Assembly (NCBI GenBank): GCA_037952775.1
Contig: JBANAY010000003.1
Location: 20,770,001-20,834,000 of the forward strand
DNA length: 64,000 nucleotides
Direction: 5' to 3'
From: Clonostachys chloroleuca
Lineage: Eukaryota > Ascomycota > Sordariomycetes > Hypocreales > Bionectriaceae
The notes beneath the pieces were generated by a model. The model had not been told where the DNA came from. It made no database searches and was given only the letters and a program-made list of their open reading frames with translations. A program made the position numbers and the translations under genes. This document shows, in pieces, positions 43,666 to 55,429 of this stretch; positions within the stretch are counted from its first letter, which is position 1, and the number at the start of each line of letters is the position of its first letter.

Positions 43666-46402
43666 ATGGCAAGCACATACCGAATGAGGCCGTTGGTTCC
43701 AGACAATCAGCGGAAGCGGGTGAGGAAAGCGTGCGTGTCGCGTTCACCGAGCCCAGGACCTGCGCCTGCAGTGTGCTGGCATTTGGGACTTTCCTCACAG
43801 GTGCGTTCGATGTCGGGTCAACAAGCTCAAGTGCGATGGCCGGCAACCCTGTAGACGGTGCCAAACCGGACCCTCGGAGTGTCTTTTTGCGGAGAGGCCT
43901 CAGGGGCGTGGGTTAAGCCTTGCAGCTACCTCGATTGTGTCTGAGAGGGAGAAACTGCTGGAGTTGATCCTTCACAGAAGCGGTATGAATCTGCCAAATG
44001 ACTTGCAAGCACTCCAAGATTACGCGGAAGCTCTGGGAAGTGGCAGCAGAGCTACTCAAAAAGGGCAAAACAGCACCACCCACGGTGCCTCTAGACCTGG
44101 AGAGCCCAATGTTAACAACGACCCTGAGAGCGTGGTCGTTAACCATGTCCCAACACCCCAAACCTACGTACATGACCAAGGGAAAACCTGTGAGATGGCT
44201 CCTGTCTCCACCCACAGCGCGTTTCATGCTGACTTTCTCGGACGAGTAGACTTCGACGGACTATTCTCGTCATGGGCATTCTGTGATAGCGTCCAAGAAA
44301 GGGTCTCCAACAATACCTCTTCACACAAAGGGACTCACAAAAGCGTTGGTACCATCCGACATGACATCTAGATCAAATTTATAACCATCTTCTGCAGGCT
44401 TTCCGGCATTCTATCATCGACAGCCCGAATGGCTTCCTTAGCGATCTAAGGCCCGGCCTCTTGGCTGCGTTACCCCCACAAGAAGTGTTAGGGTTTCTGT
44501 CGGACAACTTCTTCAAGTATGCCCAGTCAAATTTCTACATTGTGAGCCCGGAAGTATACTCGAGGAAGCTGAAAGCTTTTCTCGACGGCAAGAACGATTT
44601 CGATCCGTCAGCATCATTGACTAAACGCCCAATCGAATTTATCTGTCTTCTCTTCATCATCATGGCAATAGGGACTCAGTATGCTGATCTCGAACAAGCC
44701 AAACCAAATCCCGAGATGAATCGCCAGACTGTCTTGTCAACTTCAACCGGACTGCTACTCGATCTGGTGCCGCCAACCCCCGGCCCCAACACAGGCTGGC
44801 GGTTTTACGAAATATCGAGAAGGTTGTTGGCAGACGTCGTCGCTTCTTCTTACATGACTTGTGTCCAAGCCTGCGTGCTACACGGTGGTTACTTGGTCGG
44901 GACGAGCGCCCACGATGTTGCGTATAATATGCACGGACTTGCAGTGCGGATGGCATTCAATATGGGAATGCACAAATCGGTCAGCTCCGACATATCGCAT
45001 CCTCTCGTCCTAGAATTACGGAACCGTCTGTGGTGGAGCGTTTATACCCGTGACCGGCTTTTCACATTCCAAATGGGTAGACCCTTGACAATCGAGGATG
45101 ATTGAGATTGATACGCCGTATCCGACTCATGTTGCCGAGCTGGTAGTTGATCGGTTCGGAAGCCCAGTAGACAATCAGGTCGCATTGATTGACCTTTGCA
45201 AATTGCTTGGCAAGGTGATCAAGACCATATACTCCAGCTTTGGCTCAGCCCCCTCCAACTCCCGAGTCATCAACACCAGCCAATTTCTGGCGCTCAAGTC
45301 CGAGTTACAACAATCGAAGCTGGAATTACCAGAAGGCTGAAGAATACCACCGTCGTCATCACGAGGCGTGTTTCATCTTCATTTGACGCATGAACAAACT
45401 ATTATCTTGTTGAATAGGCTGCCTCTCACCCATGCAGCAGCGACTGTTGAGAACAGCACCAACGATCTTCAACCGAACAAAATAGAGTTTCTGACGACTG
45501 CAGCCAAATGCTGTGTAGCTGCTGCCATCACCACAATCAAAATACTCAAATTCCTGAGGGAGAGCAAGCTAATGTGTCGATACGCATGCCAGGATTCACT
45601 ATATTGCAGTGCCGCGCTCCATGTATTACTTCTGGGTGCTAGACTCGGTCCTCCCACTGATGACTTCAAGGGCATTATCGCCGATGGGATCTACATGCTA
45701 CGAGAGCTAGCAGAGGGAAATGAAACCGCTGCTTCTGCAATAGAGGGTATAACTACCGGCTTTTACCGTTTTTTCAAGACCCAAATGTTACAACCAAGTC
45801 CGACTTCTACGAATCCTGGGGACCCTGCCGACTGCAGAACCATGGGTAGTCGGGCTTGGAAGAGGTGGATGGCTGAAAATTCGGCCACAGCAACGTCTAG
45901 CGAGAGAGTATGTACTGTTAGGCCACTTGATAGAGATGCTTCCAACACATCTCCCAGTATTGGGGATGCGTTCAGTACATACCTGGTGAGTGGGAAAAAA
46001 AACTCTTTCCCGTCACCAGGATCCGATCAAGCTAAATGTCGAGGGCAACAGGCAAATGCAATCCAACCTGATTCTTCCTCTCAAGGGCAGGTGACTGACA
46101 CAACCCACCCCCAAAACGACATAATTTCTCCAAGCAACTTCAATTTATCAGCTTCGCAATTTTCCATGGCTGCTTTTGGAGATTATCCAATTACCAATCA
46201 GCCGTTGTGGTTTCCAGAATTGGACAAAGGCTTTAGCCTTCTTGACGGAGGCCTGGGCGAAGGCCCGATGACTGAGGGGTTTAAATCTGGGATTCGGTGG
46301 CCCCGAAACTTTTTGAGACGGAATTTCCGTGATATAAAACTCTTGAATACCTTCTGTACCGAAAGACGTCTCCTTCGAGACGTCGGTCAATTGACCAAGT
46401 GA
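43666..46402 (+). pseudogene. Zn2Cys6 transcription factor with frameshift and internal stop
   Basis: Exon 43666-43730 codes a basic start, an intron 43731-43800 follows, and the next exon completes the cluster ACVRCRVNKLKCDGRQPC, C-x2-C, C-x6-C. A second intron is at 44345-44397. The Fungal_trans middle domain is clear: FYEISRRLLADVV, VLHGGYLVGTSAHD, GLAVRMAFNMGMH, LRNRLWWSVYTRDR, MGRPLTIEDD. At 45102-45103 one T too many breaks the frame; without it EDD runs on to EIDTPYP. A TGA at 45338-45340 then interrupts the same frame before RGVFHLHLTHEQTIILL. The rest is open to 46402. About 830 residues if intact. It lies beside the truncated carrier and amidohydrolase and was probably their activator, now decaying or mis-sequenced. 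Confidence 0.8.
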
Positions 46403-47444
46403 GCGTCATGAACTAAAGCCAAGTGTGGTATTCTATGTGCGTAGCGCAGAAATGGTGAAGGCTTTCGTGCTTTCTTTTACTCACTTATTTCCAAGGATAC
46501 CCAAGAGACGTACTTCTCATCCAAGCGATAGGCATTCTTCGGGGATCGAGGCTATGCGTTAAAGGTCTCTTCACAACTGGCTGACCTTGACAAGCTGCCT
46601 GACCTGGCATTTTTGATGGGAACAGAGCGGCGTGAGCTGCGTTGGCGCACACTGATTTACAAAGTTAAGTGCGGTGAGGACGATGGACGGGTAGATAAGT
46701 TTGGGTATCGTCTTCTTTAGTTTGTAAACGTTCCGGAGCCTCCAACATCCAAATAGGTACCATCAAGGCAGGGGATGGGAACGTAGAATGTATGGAAGCC
46801 GGGCCAACCGTCCGCTACCTAGGTATCGAGCAGAGAGCCTGAGACTGAGGATAAAGAGTTCGACTACAACGAAAACGAGCATCAGGCCAAGCGATTAAGC
46901 CTATGCCTCGATCACATCCGAGCTCGTCTAGACCGCTTTCACTATCGTCGACGGCCCAGCAAGGGGGCGAAATATGCAGCTAGCAGCGAGAATCAGCTCA
47001 AAGGAGCAATAACGCAAGGAGGAGGACAGTAAAAGCCAACTGGGCAAGCAGCCTTGGGTGACCAAACAGCTAGAAAAGCCCGCAGGTCTCGATGAACATG
47101 GCGCAGCCCTTGAAGGGAACCAAGACCGATCATGAGAAGACCCGACGCAACCTTCCGGCTTAGGTATCCCGTTCTTTATGTATGGAAAACTGTTGCAATT
47201 GTGTTTTTCTTAAATTTTTCACGGTATATTTCGATAGGAGGGTGCTGCGACAAAGAACTGGCATTGCTTTGCCTTAGTTACTATTGCTTTTTTTATTGCT
47301 ATATTGAATTTCCACCCTTGTTCAGCCTCTGAGAGTTTGACTAGGGAAACACGCGTTGTTGTATCTCTTTGTTATTCTGTGATGTTGTGTAGTGTTCGAG
47401 TGGGTAGAGTAGGGTATATAGCCCTGACGTTAGCTTCACCTGCC
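46403..47444. other. intergenic, no gene recognised
   Basis: About 1 kb between the regulator and the first 5S gene. Short protein-like frames occur near 46850-47030 and 47132-47332 without a known domain. Confidence 0.4.
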
Positions 47445-47563
47445 ACATACGACCATACCCAGAAGAGAACTCGGGATCCCGTCCGCTCTCCCATAGATAA
47501 GCTTCTGAGGGGTGGATTAGTAGTTGGGTCGGTGACGACCAGCGAATACCCGCTGTTGTATGT
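47445..47563 (+). rRNA. 5S ribosomal RNA, copy 1
   Basis: A 119-base unit starting ACATACGACCATACCC and ending TGTTGTATGT. Its ends pair as helix I. The segment around TTAGTAGTTGGGTCGGTGAC carries the internal control region used by TFIIIA/TFIIIC. A T-run (TTTTTT) follows directly as the RNA polymerase III terminator, and a TATA-like GGGTATATAGCC stands about 33 bases upstream. The inner helix is CCCAGAAG paired with CTTCTGAGGG. Dispersed 5S copies are normal in filamentous fungi. Confidence 0.9.
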
Positions 47564-47638
47564 TTTTTGCTCTTTGTTTACCCTTTGTTTGGTGGCAGGG
47601 GGTTAGGGTATATAGCCTTTATTACAGCACTAACTGCC

Positions 47639-47757
47639 ACATACGACCATACCCAACGGAAAATACGGGATCCCGTCCGCTCTCCCATAGTCAAGCCGTT
47701 GAGGGGCGGATTAGTAGTTGGGTCGGTGACGACCAGCGAATACCTGCTGTTGTATGT
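47639..47757 (+). rRNA. 5S ribosomal RNA, copy 2 (variant)
   Basis: Second 119-base unit, 75 bases after the first, with the same ends and a near-identical internal promoter. It differs mainly in one stem: AACGG pairs with CCGTT in place of AGAAG with CTTCT, so the change is compensated on both sides. The same upstream GGGTATATAGCC is present (47607 on). The downstream T-tract is weak (TTTCCTTTT), so expression is less certain than for copy 1. Confidence 0.85.
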
Positions 47758-48797
47758 TTCCTTTTGCTTTTTGGTGCTCTAGTGAAGCTGGATTATGGTA
47801 GGGACCGAACCACCTTCCTGATACTTTGCCAGGGCAAGTCGCAGAGTATTCTGCCAAATAACAGGCGGAACAAAGTACAACGAGTGTCTATAGGCTTGCT
47901 AAAGTGTCACATAACTTGCTCTGTTTTGTAAGTATTATTGTGTATGGTTTCCTTGTCTGGCTGGTGTGGCTGACTCCACGTCTGTGACGGGCGCGCTTGG
48001 AGATGCTACACCGCTAGTTAAATACTGTCGTCACTCTAGATTTCCATCAGAGGAGCCTCCATTGAATGACCTTAGTTCACAAATTGCCTTAGTGTCAATA
48101 ACCGAACTGGAAGGCAGTGGCGGCTCAGTGTTCATCATGTGCCCCAGATAAGGTTCTCACTTAACAGAATAGAGCTTCATGGAACAGAGGCAAGTGGAAG
48201 CTCAATTAGAACTGCAGCTAGAGGAAGTGATGAAGCAAATTTTTACAGTTGGAATGATCTTACAGAAGATTTAGCCCTAGGGGGCGGTGCTTCAAGCATT
48301 TCTATTCAACGATCTCAAGACCTCCTCACCCAGTAACGTTGGGGTCTGTATCAAACAATGACATTGATCGCATAAGCTAAGCTACACAACACGATTCTCT
48401 AGCTCCGAAACAGTATCTCATCTCCTTGTTGTGCCATGAGTTTTGTATGCTTCCTATCAAACGATCTGGTAGATTTGGACTCGGTGGAGACAAGGTTGGG
48501 AAGACCAAGACCCATGTGCATACTCCTGCGATGACTTTGAAAATCGCTAAAGATGAGCTCAACATGGTTCTTTTTTCTTTTTTACTCCGCCACTTTCTTA
48601 TTTAGTCTGCTTTTCTTGATTTGCGGCGGGTTATGTGCGCTGTAGTTTGGGCTGGAACGGTATGTAGTAACTGTCCTATGCTGGCATTAGGGCATTGCTA
48701 CGGTTGATGATTTAGCAGACATGGCATCTAAGACCTCCTCATGCTTGCCCAACTCAGTATATCTTGAAAAGAGAAGCAATGAATCTGGCGTAGAGGT
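47758..48797. other. intergenic, no gene recognised
   Basis: Short frames at 47966-48151 and 48139-48336 have no recognisable domain. Nothing else seen. Confidence 0.4.
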
Positions 48798-48851
48798 GTA
48801 TGTATGTACGTCTATTTCTGGGTATGTATGTGTGTGGCTATATATGTATGT
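48798..48851. repeat. TATG/TGTA microsatellite
   Basis: Imperfect tetranucleotide-type repeat in the 3' flank of the methyltransferase gene. Confidence 0.7.
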
Positions 48852-49715
48852 TTAAGCCTGGGTATCGACGGGCATGAGCGCGTAAGACCTCACGGCGAGC
48901 AATTCCTCAGGGAATCCTCGCTGAAGTTCAGTCAGGACAACGCGTAAATTCGCCTGCTTGAACAAGCTCAGGTAAGACTTATCCGTTCTAATGGTGTGAC
49001 CTGTTAGTGATTCTGGGGCCGCTGGTTGCCAGTCGGGAAGAACCCTACCTTGTGACAGCGCTGTCCACCTCGTCAAAGTCGTCGGTATCGCGATGGCTCA
49101 TGTTCTCCTTGAACACGATGATGCCGCTCTCGGGTTGGAGAGCTGACTTGCACTGTTCCAGAAAGGCAACCAGCTGCTCGTCATTAAGATGGCCAACACA
49201 CCATTGCACCCAGATAAGATCGTACTTGTCGCCATTTTCCCGCCGCCAGTCTTGCAAGCCGACATTGAAGATGCTGCGTACGCCGGGCGTCTTCTCCAAA
49301 CCTGCGGTGAATCTCGAATTTGGCTCAATCACGTCGACCTCCTTTGCCACGTCGAGCAGCAAACCCTGTGTCACCCGGCCAATCCTGTTCGCAGTCACCC
49401 AAAGAGTCAGCTTCGGACTGGGAACCTCATCTCATGGCGACAAGAGATTTCCGTCAAATGTCATGGTCTTGTCAGCGCTCACCCTGCACCGCCCTCGAGG
49501 GCCAATCCCACTACCGCCCGACCACGTCCAGTTCCGATACCCAGCTTTGCGAGGAAGGCCCGCGAGCTGCGGAGGTCGAGGTTGGATATGAAACCATAGC
49601 CTTTCTCAGGCAGGCCGCCCAGCATGCCGTTGACATCTGCCTTGACACCGTCCCAGTACTTTATGCCATCCTCCTTGCTGACGAGGGCGTCTGGCTTGGG
49701 GCCAGGGCCAGCCAT
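48852..49715 (-). CDS. protein N-terminal methyltransferase (NTM1/Tae1 family)
   Basis: SAM-dependent enzyme methylating the alpha-amino group of proteins that expose an X-Pro-Lys/Arg N-terminus, such as ribosomal proteins. Exons 49715-49483, 49384-49049 and 48987-48852 join in phase to 234 residues, the normal family length. Motifs: KEDGIKYWDGVKADVNGMLGG at the N-terminus, LEGGAGIGRVT as the SAM glycine loop (formed across the first splice junction), DVIEPNSRF, and KYDLIWVQWCVGHLND in the substrate site; the C-terminal QRGFPEELLAVRSYAL is typical. The chosen ATG at 49715 begins MAGPGPKP. A continuous in-frame read hides the middle of the protein, so correct splicing is needed to see the SAM loop. 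Confidence 0.93.
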
Positions 49716-50281
49716 TTGGCAACACCTGGATGATACCAGTCTCACGTGGTCGCGTACGCCTGTGTGTACGGAGGTAGCTTGAAGCGAGGTCAGCCTTGGT
49801 TAACTGGAAAGTAAGGTAAAAGCAACGTTGATTCAGCCACAACTGGTTGCCACATCCAACTGAGCGGCGCTAGAAGTACTGGGGTAATGCCGCTATTACG
49901 CGATATTTCCGGGCTCTGCAGTAGAGGTTGGGCTACCCTGGATGAAACTTCACGTGACGCGGAAGACGGCATGGTTTCGTCTCTCCCCCACGACAGAGCT
50001 CACACGAAACAATACATGCTTGACAATACGAAATCATCACGAATAGGGGCTGATAGTGCGAACCAATCTGTTTATTCCTTCCAGCGTCTTGTCTTGGAGA
50101 TTAATCCACCTGTCTAAGCTATGTTACAGTGAATATCCGACCGGCCAGCACCAGGCCAAGCCAAGCCAGGCCAGCTCCCTTTCATACGATTCATGCGCGC
50201 GCGTTGGAGTACCTTGTTTAGAGACTTCGCAGAAGTCATTGGTACATTCGCTGCCCTACCACTACCGAGATTGGATGCTCC
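49716..50281. other. intergenic, methyltransferase promoter and 3' flank of the AA9 gene
   Basis: No gene seen. A short stretch of repeated GCCAAGCC-like units lies near 50150-50175. Confidence 0.5.
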
Positions 50282-51001
50282 TTACGCCCAGACGTTGGGT
50301 CCGGGGATGTCGTAGGAGGTGAAGGACTCGTAGAGGTTGAACAGGATACCGGGGTCGGTAGCCTTGTAGAAGCTGGTGAAAGCAGCACCGCCGGATGGAG
50401 AGGACGAACCACTGCCGGTGACTTCGATGTTGATGCACTGGGGGTAGGCCTGGGCGCCGTTGGACTGGCCGGCAGAGTGGAGAGCAATGATCTCGTGGCG
50501 CAGGACGTACTTGCCAGGAGCGAGCTTGGAGGGGATGGTGACGGTCCAGGTGTTGCCGTTGGCGATGAGCTCATCAGAGGCCCAGGTGCCCGGGTTGGAG
50601 CCAGAGACGAGACCCTTCTCGGAGATCTTTACCCACTGGAGGGAGGCCTTCTGGACGGAGGCGAAGTCGCCAGAGACGGGGGCGATGTAGTCGATGACGG
50701 GGCCGTGGTGACTCTCTGGCCATGTGTTCCAAACCAGTGAAATGCTTGAACCAGCGGCAACGGTAGCATAGCCGGAGACCGGGGTGGCAGACTTGTGGCA
50801 GATGATGTCGGCGCTGGAGAAGGCATCGGGAGCAACGAAGCCGTTGTCCTGGTTGGAAGCGGCCCAGCCGACAGCGTCAGCGGGAGCGCTCCATGGGAGA
50901 CCACCGGTGTATTCCTTGCCGCCGGCGACGACAGTAGCGACGTGGCCGTGGGCGTTGACGGCAGCGGCCAGGCCGAGAACGGAGAGAGCAACGGGGAGCA
51001 T
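50282..51001 (-). CDS. AA9 lytic polysaccharide monooxygenase (secreted)
   Basis: Copper enzyme oxidatively cleaving cellulose or related glucans. The ATG at 51001 gives a 17-residue signal peptide ([17 protein letters not shown]) that leaves histidine 18 as the mature N-terminus, the first ligand of the histidine brace. The second ligand is in [10 protein letters not shown] and the axial tyrosine in [12 protein letters not shown]; the HEIIALH strand and disulphide cysteines fit the family. The mature protein is about 222 residues and ends without a linker or CBM1, so it is a single-domain form. No intron. The frame is open upstream to 51139 but that would destroy the signal peptide. Probably carbon-regulated, as usual for the family (knowledge, not read here). 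Confidence 0.95.
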   Translation of the reverse strand: MLPVALSVLGLAAAVNAHGHVATVVAGGKEYTGGLPWSAPADAVGWAASNQDNGFVAPDAFSSADIICHKSATPVSGYATVAAGSSISLVWNTWPESHHGPVIDYIAPVSGDFASVQKASLQWVKISEKGLVSGSNPGTWASDELIANGNTWTVTIPSKLAPGKYVLRHEIIALHSAGQSNGAQAYPQCINIEVTGSGSSSPSGGAAFTSFYKATDPGILFNLYESFTSYDIPGPNVWA

Positions 51002-52462
51002 GGTGATGAAGGGTGTTGTGTTCTTCCTGTCAAAGGAGAGTCTTAAGGTAGCAAAGAAGGGTTTGAGAAGTGAATGGAATAGAGTTGGAAGGCTGCGATG
51101 GCTTGAAGGTGAGAGAAAGTTGGATCGAGGGCGGTTCATCGTCTGCTCTTTATAGAACGGCTCACGTCAATGCGATCACATCCCCTTTGAAGTCACTGCA
51201 GGAGTATGTGCATGGCAGTCTCAGTCTTGCCAACCTTGCCTCCACCGAATCCAATCAAGGCCATGCGAATCGCATGTCTCCTAGTTGCGTAATCCATGGA
51301 AGTGCCTTTGGTGAGCTCTGGATTGGATGCAAGAAACGGGGTATTTCCCGTGAACCCGGGAGCTAACAGGGTTCAAGATGCAACCCTACATGTTTATATG
51401 GATTTAAGTCTGATTTACCATGCCCACAGAGTTTTTGAGTGTCTGTTCCTGTTTCAAAGCTGCAAGGATCCCCTAAATATTCCTTGACTCAGCATTTCAT
51501 GCGAAATGCGCTGCTCTGAGCTGTTGAAAGAGACCAGCTACTCAACGTGACAAGAATTGTTATGCCTTGTATATCCAGCGTAAAAGTGATGATTGCGAAG
51601 ACGATTGTGCTAAGAAGTCCCTCGATGACACGAAGCAGGTGATGTGATTTCTTAGACGAGACGCAGGTGTCAGGCGGCTGAGCACACGCAACAACGTGCA
51701 ACCTTGTTTTCGTACAGCCAGACCACTTTGGTGGTGGGTTGCATGTAGATCTCATCTAGATTTGGGTCCTCGACAAGCTCCGGCGAATGTAGATTGGCTC
51801 AAGCTGTGCGGGAACGAACCAGGATTCTGGAACAAGGGGCTGGCATTAATGGAACAAGGGCGAAACGTAGGGCGGAAGCACCAGCTCCGTGCTTCCATAT
51901 TCACGGATGTCGTCGCAACGTGGACCAATTCATTCCGAAGATTTTGTTTCTGATGCCCGAGAAACACTCGCCGCAGCGTGGATCTGTAACCAGATTGCTT
52001 GAGAATCGACATGCTTTAATCGCTCAGCACCGGGATGCACCCTGGAGGCTTGTTGTCTCCTTGCTCCAACCCAGGCACCGACGAGCGTATCACTATTAGA
52101 GACTCCTGAACTGTCGATGTTCCCTCCAACGGCGCCAATATCGCCGATCTATTGGCATATATGTCAGCCTGACTAGTTAAGGAAGACTTGATGGGTCTTT
52201 GACCATCACCAGTCACGGGCACGCCATCAACATGGCACAATAATCCTTACGCTTTCACGGGCCGTAGTTGGTCTTGGCTCTTGGGAGGCCGTCTTCATTG
52301 CTTGCTGGATTGCTCAAATCTGGAAGAAGGAATCCGCCGATGACGAAGGTAATCTACCCAATAGGCCCTTTTTGGCATGGAAACGTGCATGTAAGCAAGG
52401 AAGAGTGTCAGACTAGGTTTTGTGTCATTACTATGGTCATGAGTTCGTCTCAGGTGCCGCAT
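51002..52462. other. intergenic, nothing recognised
   Basis: About 1.46 kb with the AA9 promoter on its left. A hydrophobic minus-strand frame at 51489-51755 has no start context or homology I can name. Confidence 0.45.
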
Positions 52463-54061
52463 CTACCACGATTCGTGGACTCTTGCTGGGTTCTGCGGCT
52501 GGCCCCCTCGCTCCTCTGTCGTGACCTCGACCTGATTTGAAATGATTATACCGGACTTGGGCTGGCCATCCGAGTCCGCAATAGGCCCTGTTGTAACCTT
52601 GAAGCTCTGCATCTTCACGTCATCAATAATCTGTTCCTCGCTACCGTTGAATGTCATGTTGGCGGTGATGTGGGTTTCGCTCGCTGGCCCACTACGATTG
52701 TTCCTGCTGAATGATTTGCTGCCGCCGGGACCGCCGCCTCCTATTGTCTGAAATCCGTTTGGGGTTCTGTAGTTGTATGCTTTCTCCGAGGAGCGAAGGG
52801 CACTTGCGAACCAAGGACGGAGCCATGTCTTGAAGAGTGGGAAGATCATGGGCAGGTTTGTTGTCATGACGGCTGTGAACGCTTCTCTGATGCCCCATGA
52901 ACCTGCAAGCTGAGGCCCGTTGACGGGATCCTTAAATTCCTGTTGTTAACGGACGCGCTGATCGTTGATTGGTGACAAGACATCCGACTTACCACTAAGA
53001 CGAAGACACTCTTCAGGGTGGCGCATACGAGAACGAATATTCCTGCGCCCAGGACAATTGTCGAAGCGATTTTCTTGACCATCCGCAGAGTAGAGCTCCA
53101 GAGCATAGGGAGAGGAATGCAGATGAGGTAGATGTCAGTGACAACGTTGGCGGCAAACCCGGACCAGACGATCGGCCGAGAGACGGCAGCTTGGCAGACG
53201 TCTTGAGATGGCCAGTTAGTACCCACGATTTAGATATAAGACGCTATGCTGGATGAACTATGTAAATGATCAAGGGGAAACTTACTTCCAGGGTCAGGGT
53301 GAATCTGCCAATATCTATTGAAGGGTCGACAACCGGCGAAAATGGAAATTATGACGGCGAGATAGCTGCTTATAACGATGGCGAAGCCAACCCAAATTCG
53401 AATTTGGTACGATCGCCCAAGTCCTTCCTGCATCATGTTAACTTGAAACCATGGCAACTTGTGGCAAGCATTGGTATTTTACCATGAGCCGAATATAAAA
53501 TGCCAGCATGGAAAGCTTGAGCACAGTGATCAAGGTCGAATAGATTGTCCAGCCAGCAACTTGGATCTTTGACCCGAGAACTCTGACGTCAATGTTAGCC
53601 AAAAGGCAAAATAAGGCAACTTGATTTTCCTGAATACATACCTAAGTTGAAACTCGGGATCTGAGGAGTTCAGTGCTATGCGTTCTGCATCCGTCATGCT
53701 GTTGTTCGCCAGGCCATTCGCGGCGTGACCAATGCTGTACCCCAGAGACGATTGCACTGTATAGAAAAGCTGCAAAGCCAGGCTCGGTTAGTGATCGCTC
53801 AGTAGTGTGACAAGTGACTTCCAATGATAATCATCATCGTGTCGTTTAAGAGAAAAGGGGCCGACAAACAATGGCGAGCCACATCAGGTAGTCATCAGCT
53901 CGAAGGTTTCGGATCCCGACAGCCCGAATGCGAGCGTACGTCCTCAATATCGTGGACATCACTCCAACCGCATAGAGGGTCCATATTTCGATTGTCAGCT
54001 GGCGAAAAGCTTCGATGGCCGCTGCTGCTGCCGCATCTGACGCTGCATCACGGGGGTTCAT
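52463..54061 (-). CDS. integral membrane protein of the fungal rhodopsin-like/PTH11-related family, six exons
   Basis: Exons 54061-53870, 53769-53642, 53582-53483, 53427-53286, 53201-52993 and 52939-52463 join in phase to 415 residues; all introns have GT..AG ends. Seven hydrophobic segments are visible. Family marks: RADDYLMWLAI after the first segments, FYIRLMEGLGRSYQIRIWVG, the FAGCRPFNRYWQ motif, CQAAVSRPIVWSGFAANVVTDIYLICIPLPMLW, and GSWGIREAFTAVMTTNLPMIFPL. The cytoplasmic tail (last 110 residues) is Ser/Gly-rich and polar. No CFEM domain. These proteins are candidate plasma-membrane receptors; the ligand is unknown. It lies between the AA9 gene and the BBE-like oxidase. Confidence 0.9.
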
Positions 54062-55394
54062 GGCGATATATCACGAGTGAGTGATGCACGGCAAGATGGT
54101 GTGGAGCCACACCAGTATATTACGACGACGTCTTCAAAGGGAATGCACAGAACTTAAATCAAGAAAGAATGAAAAAACAACTAAGAATAGCGGGGGAGGA
54201 GGGCGAAGTAAGGAGAGCCAAGGAAAGATGTGACAGGAAATTCTTGGTGTGTGAAGGGACTAACACCCTTTGCCTCCGTCACGGTCAACGCGCTCCAAGT
54301 CAGACATCAGACACCGAGCCATGGCGCCGAACGGTGATTTAAAAACCTCACCCATGCACATTCAGGCCCTTGCCCTGACCTGAAGAATGCTTAGACTCTG
54401 CTCGTAGCTGCAGAAGAGATGTGGATGGCAAGTGAGCACCGAGGTCTAGCGCAGCACGCATCCACACTACTCCGTAAGCACATACGCGTTGATCAGCTTT
54501 CCATGGATCGGTACACTATCTTGGAAACAGTAAGTCTCCTGGAGAACGTAGTGGGTATGGTCCACATGGTTGAGACCTTTTGACTCTACCTTCTGGCAAG
54601 ATTTTTGGTGGCGTGGTTCATCCATGAAGTGGCTGGTCGACGTCTGTTGCAAGTCGAGAGAATAGGGCTGACATCGAGCGATCTTTGTTTGAATTAAGAC
54701 AACCTTCCATACTGGCCGACTGAGTCGTTGCACCTCTAGACTGAGCACCTGTGCAGTCTTTGATATATTTGGTGTGATCCCTCAATAGCTGCTGGCCAAG
54801 AACACACGGACTCGATGAGTTCTCACATGTCAACGACACTCATATTTACGGATGGCCGGAAAGGTCGAGTGCCTGTGCGGCACTTCAAAAGCCATGATGA
54901 AAGCTGGATATCCACTCGCGGGCTGTCAAACTCATTCTGGGCTAGAGCCTTGGGCTAGGCCATCGTACCGATCAGTCCCGGAGCGCCTTTAGGGCCAGGC
55001 ACACATGCGGCCCTTTCCAATAGTTCCCAAGCTAACTTCTTCCATCGATGACAGATGCGTTAGGTAGATGTCCGCGAGTTAGGCCGACGGTGAAGCGCTG
55101 GCGTCGTCGTATCTGCCAAACCCTCCTAGGTAGAATTTGGCTGGTGTTTTACAAGTCAGGAAGGAGTGTAAGAGAGGCTTCCCTAAACGGATTTTCACTT
55201 TTGCTACGTGTACTTGATCGCATTTTCTTGGATCTAGGATGTGTTTACCGCTATGAACGGTTACTCTTTATTTATTATTAGAATCACTATGACTAAATCA
55301 CCACTTTGTTGTAGGTTTATTATCTTATGGCTTGAGCCTAAGTGTTTTTTACTCTCCAAGGAAACAATCGGAATCACCGAAGCCAAGACTTGAA
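54062..55394. other. intergenic, nothing recognised
   Basis: About 1.3 kb with the receptor-like gene's promoter. The frame at 55048-55281 is basic and shows no domain. Confidence 0.45.
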
Positions 55395-55413
55395 CCCCCC
55401 CCCCCCCCCCCCC
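55395..55413. repeat. poly-C tract of 19 bases
   Basis: Uninterrupted C run 16 bases beyond the stop codon of the BBE-like gene. Its true length is uncertain given the other homopolymer problems in this window. Confidence 0.9.
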
Positions 55414-55429
55414 TCGCATCTCTGCGTGC

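Noticed and set aside
55360..55410. tRNA-like T-loop on the minus strand (GGTTCAAGTCTTGG)
   Set aside because: No matching acceptor, D and anticodon arms could be placed around it, and it abuts the poly-C tract.
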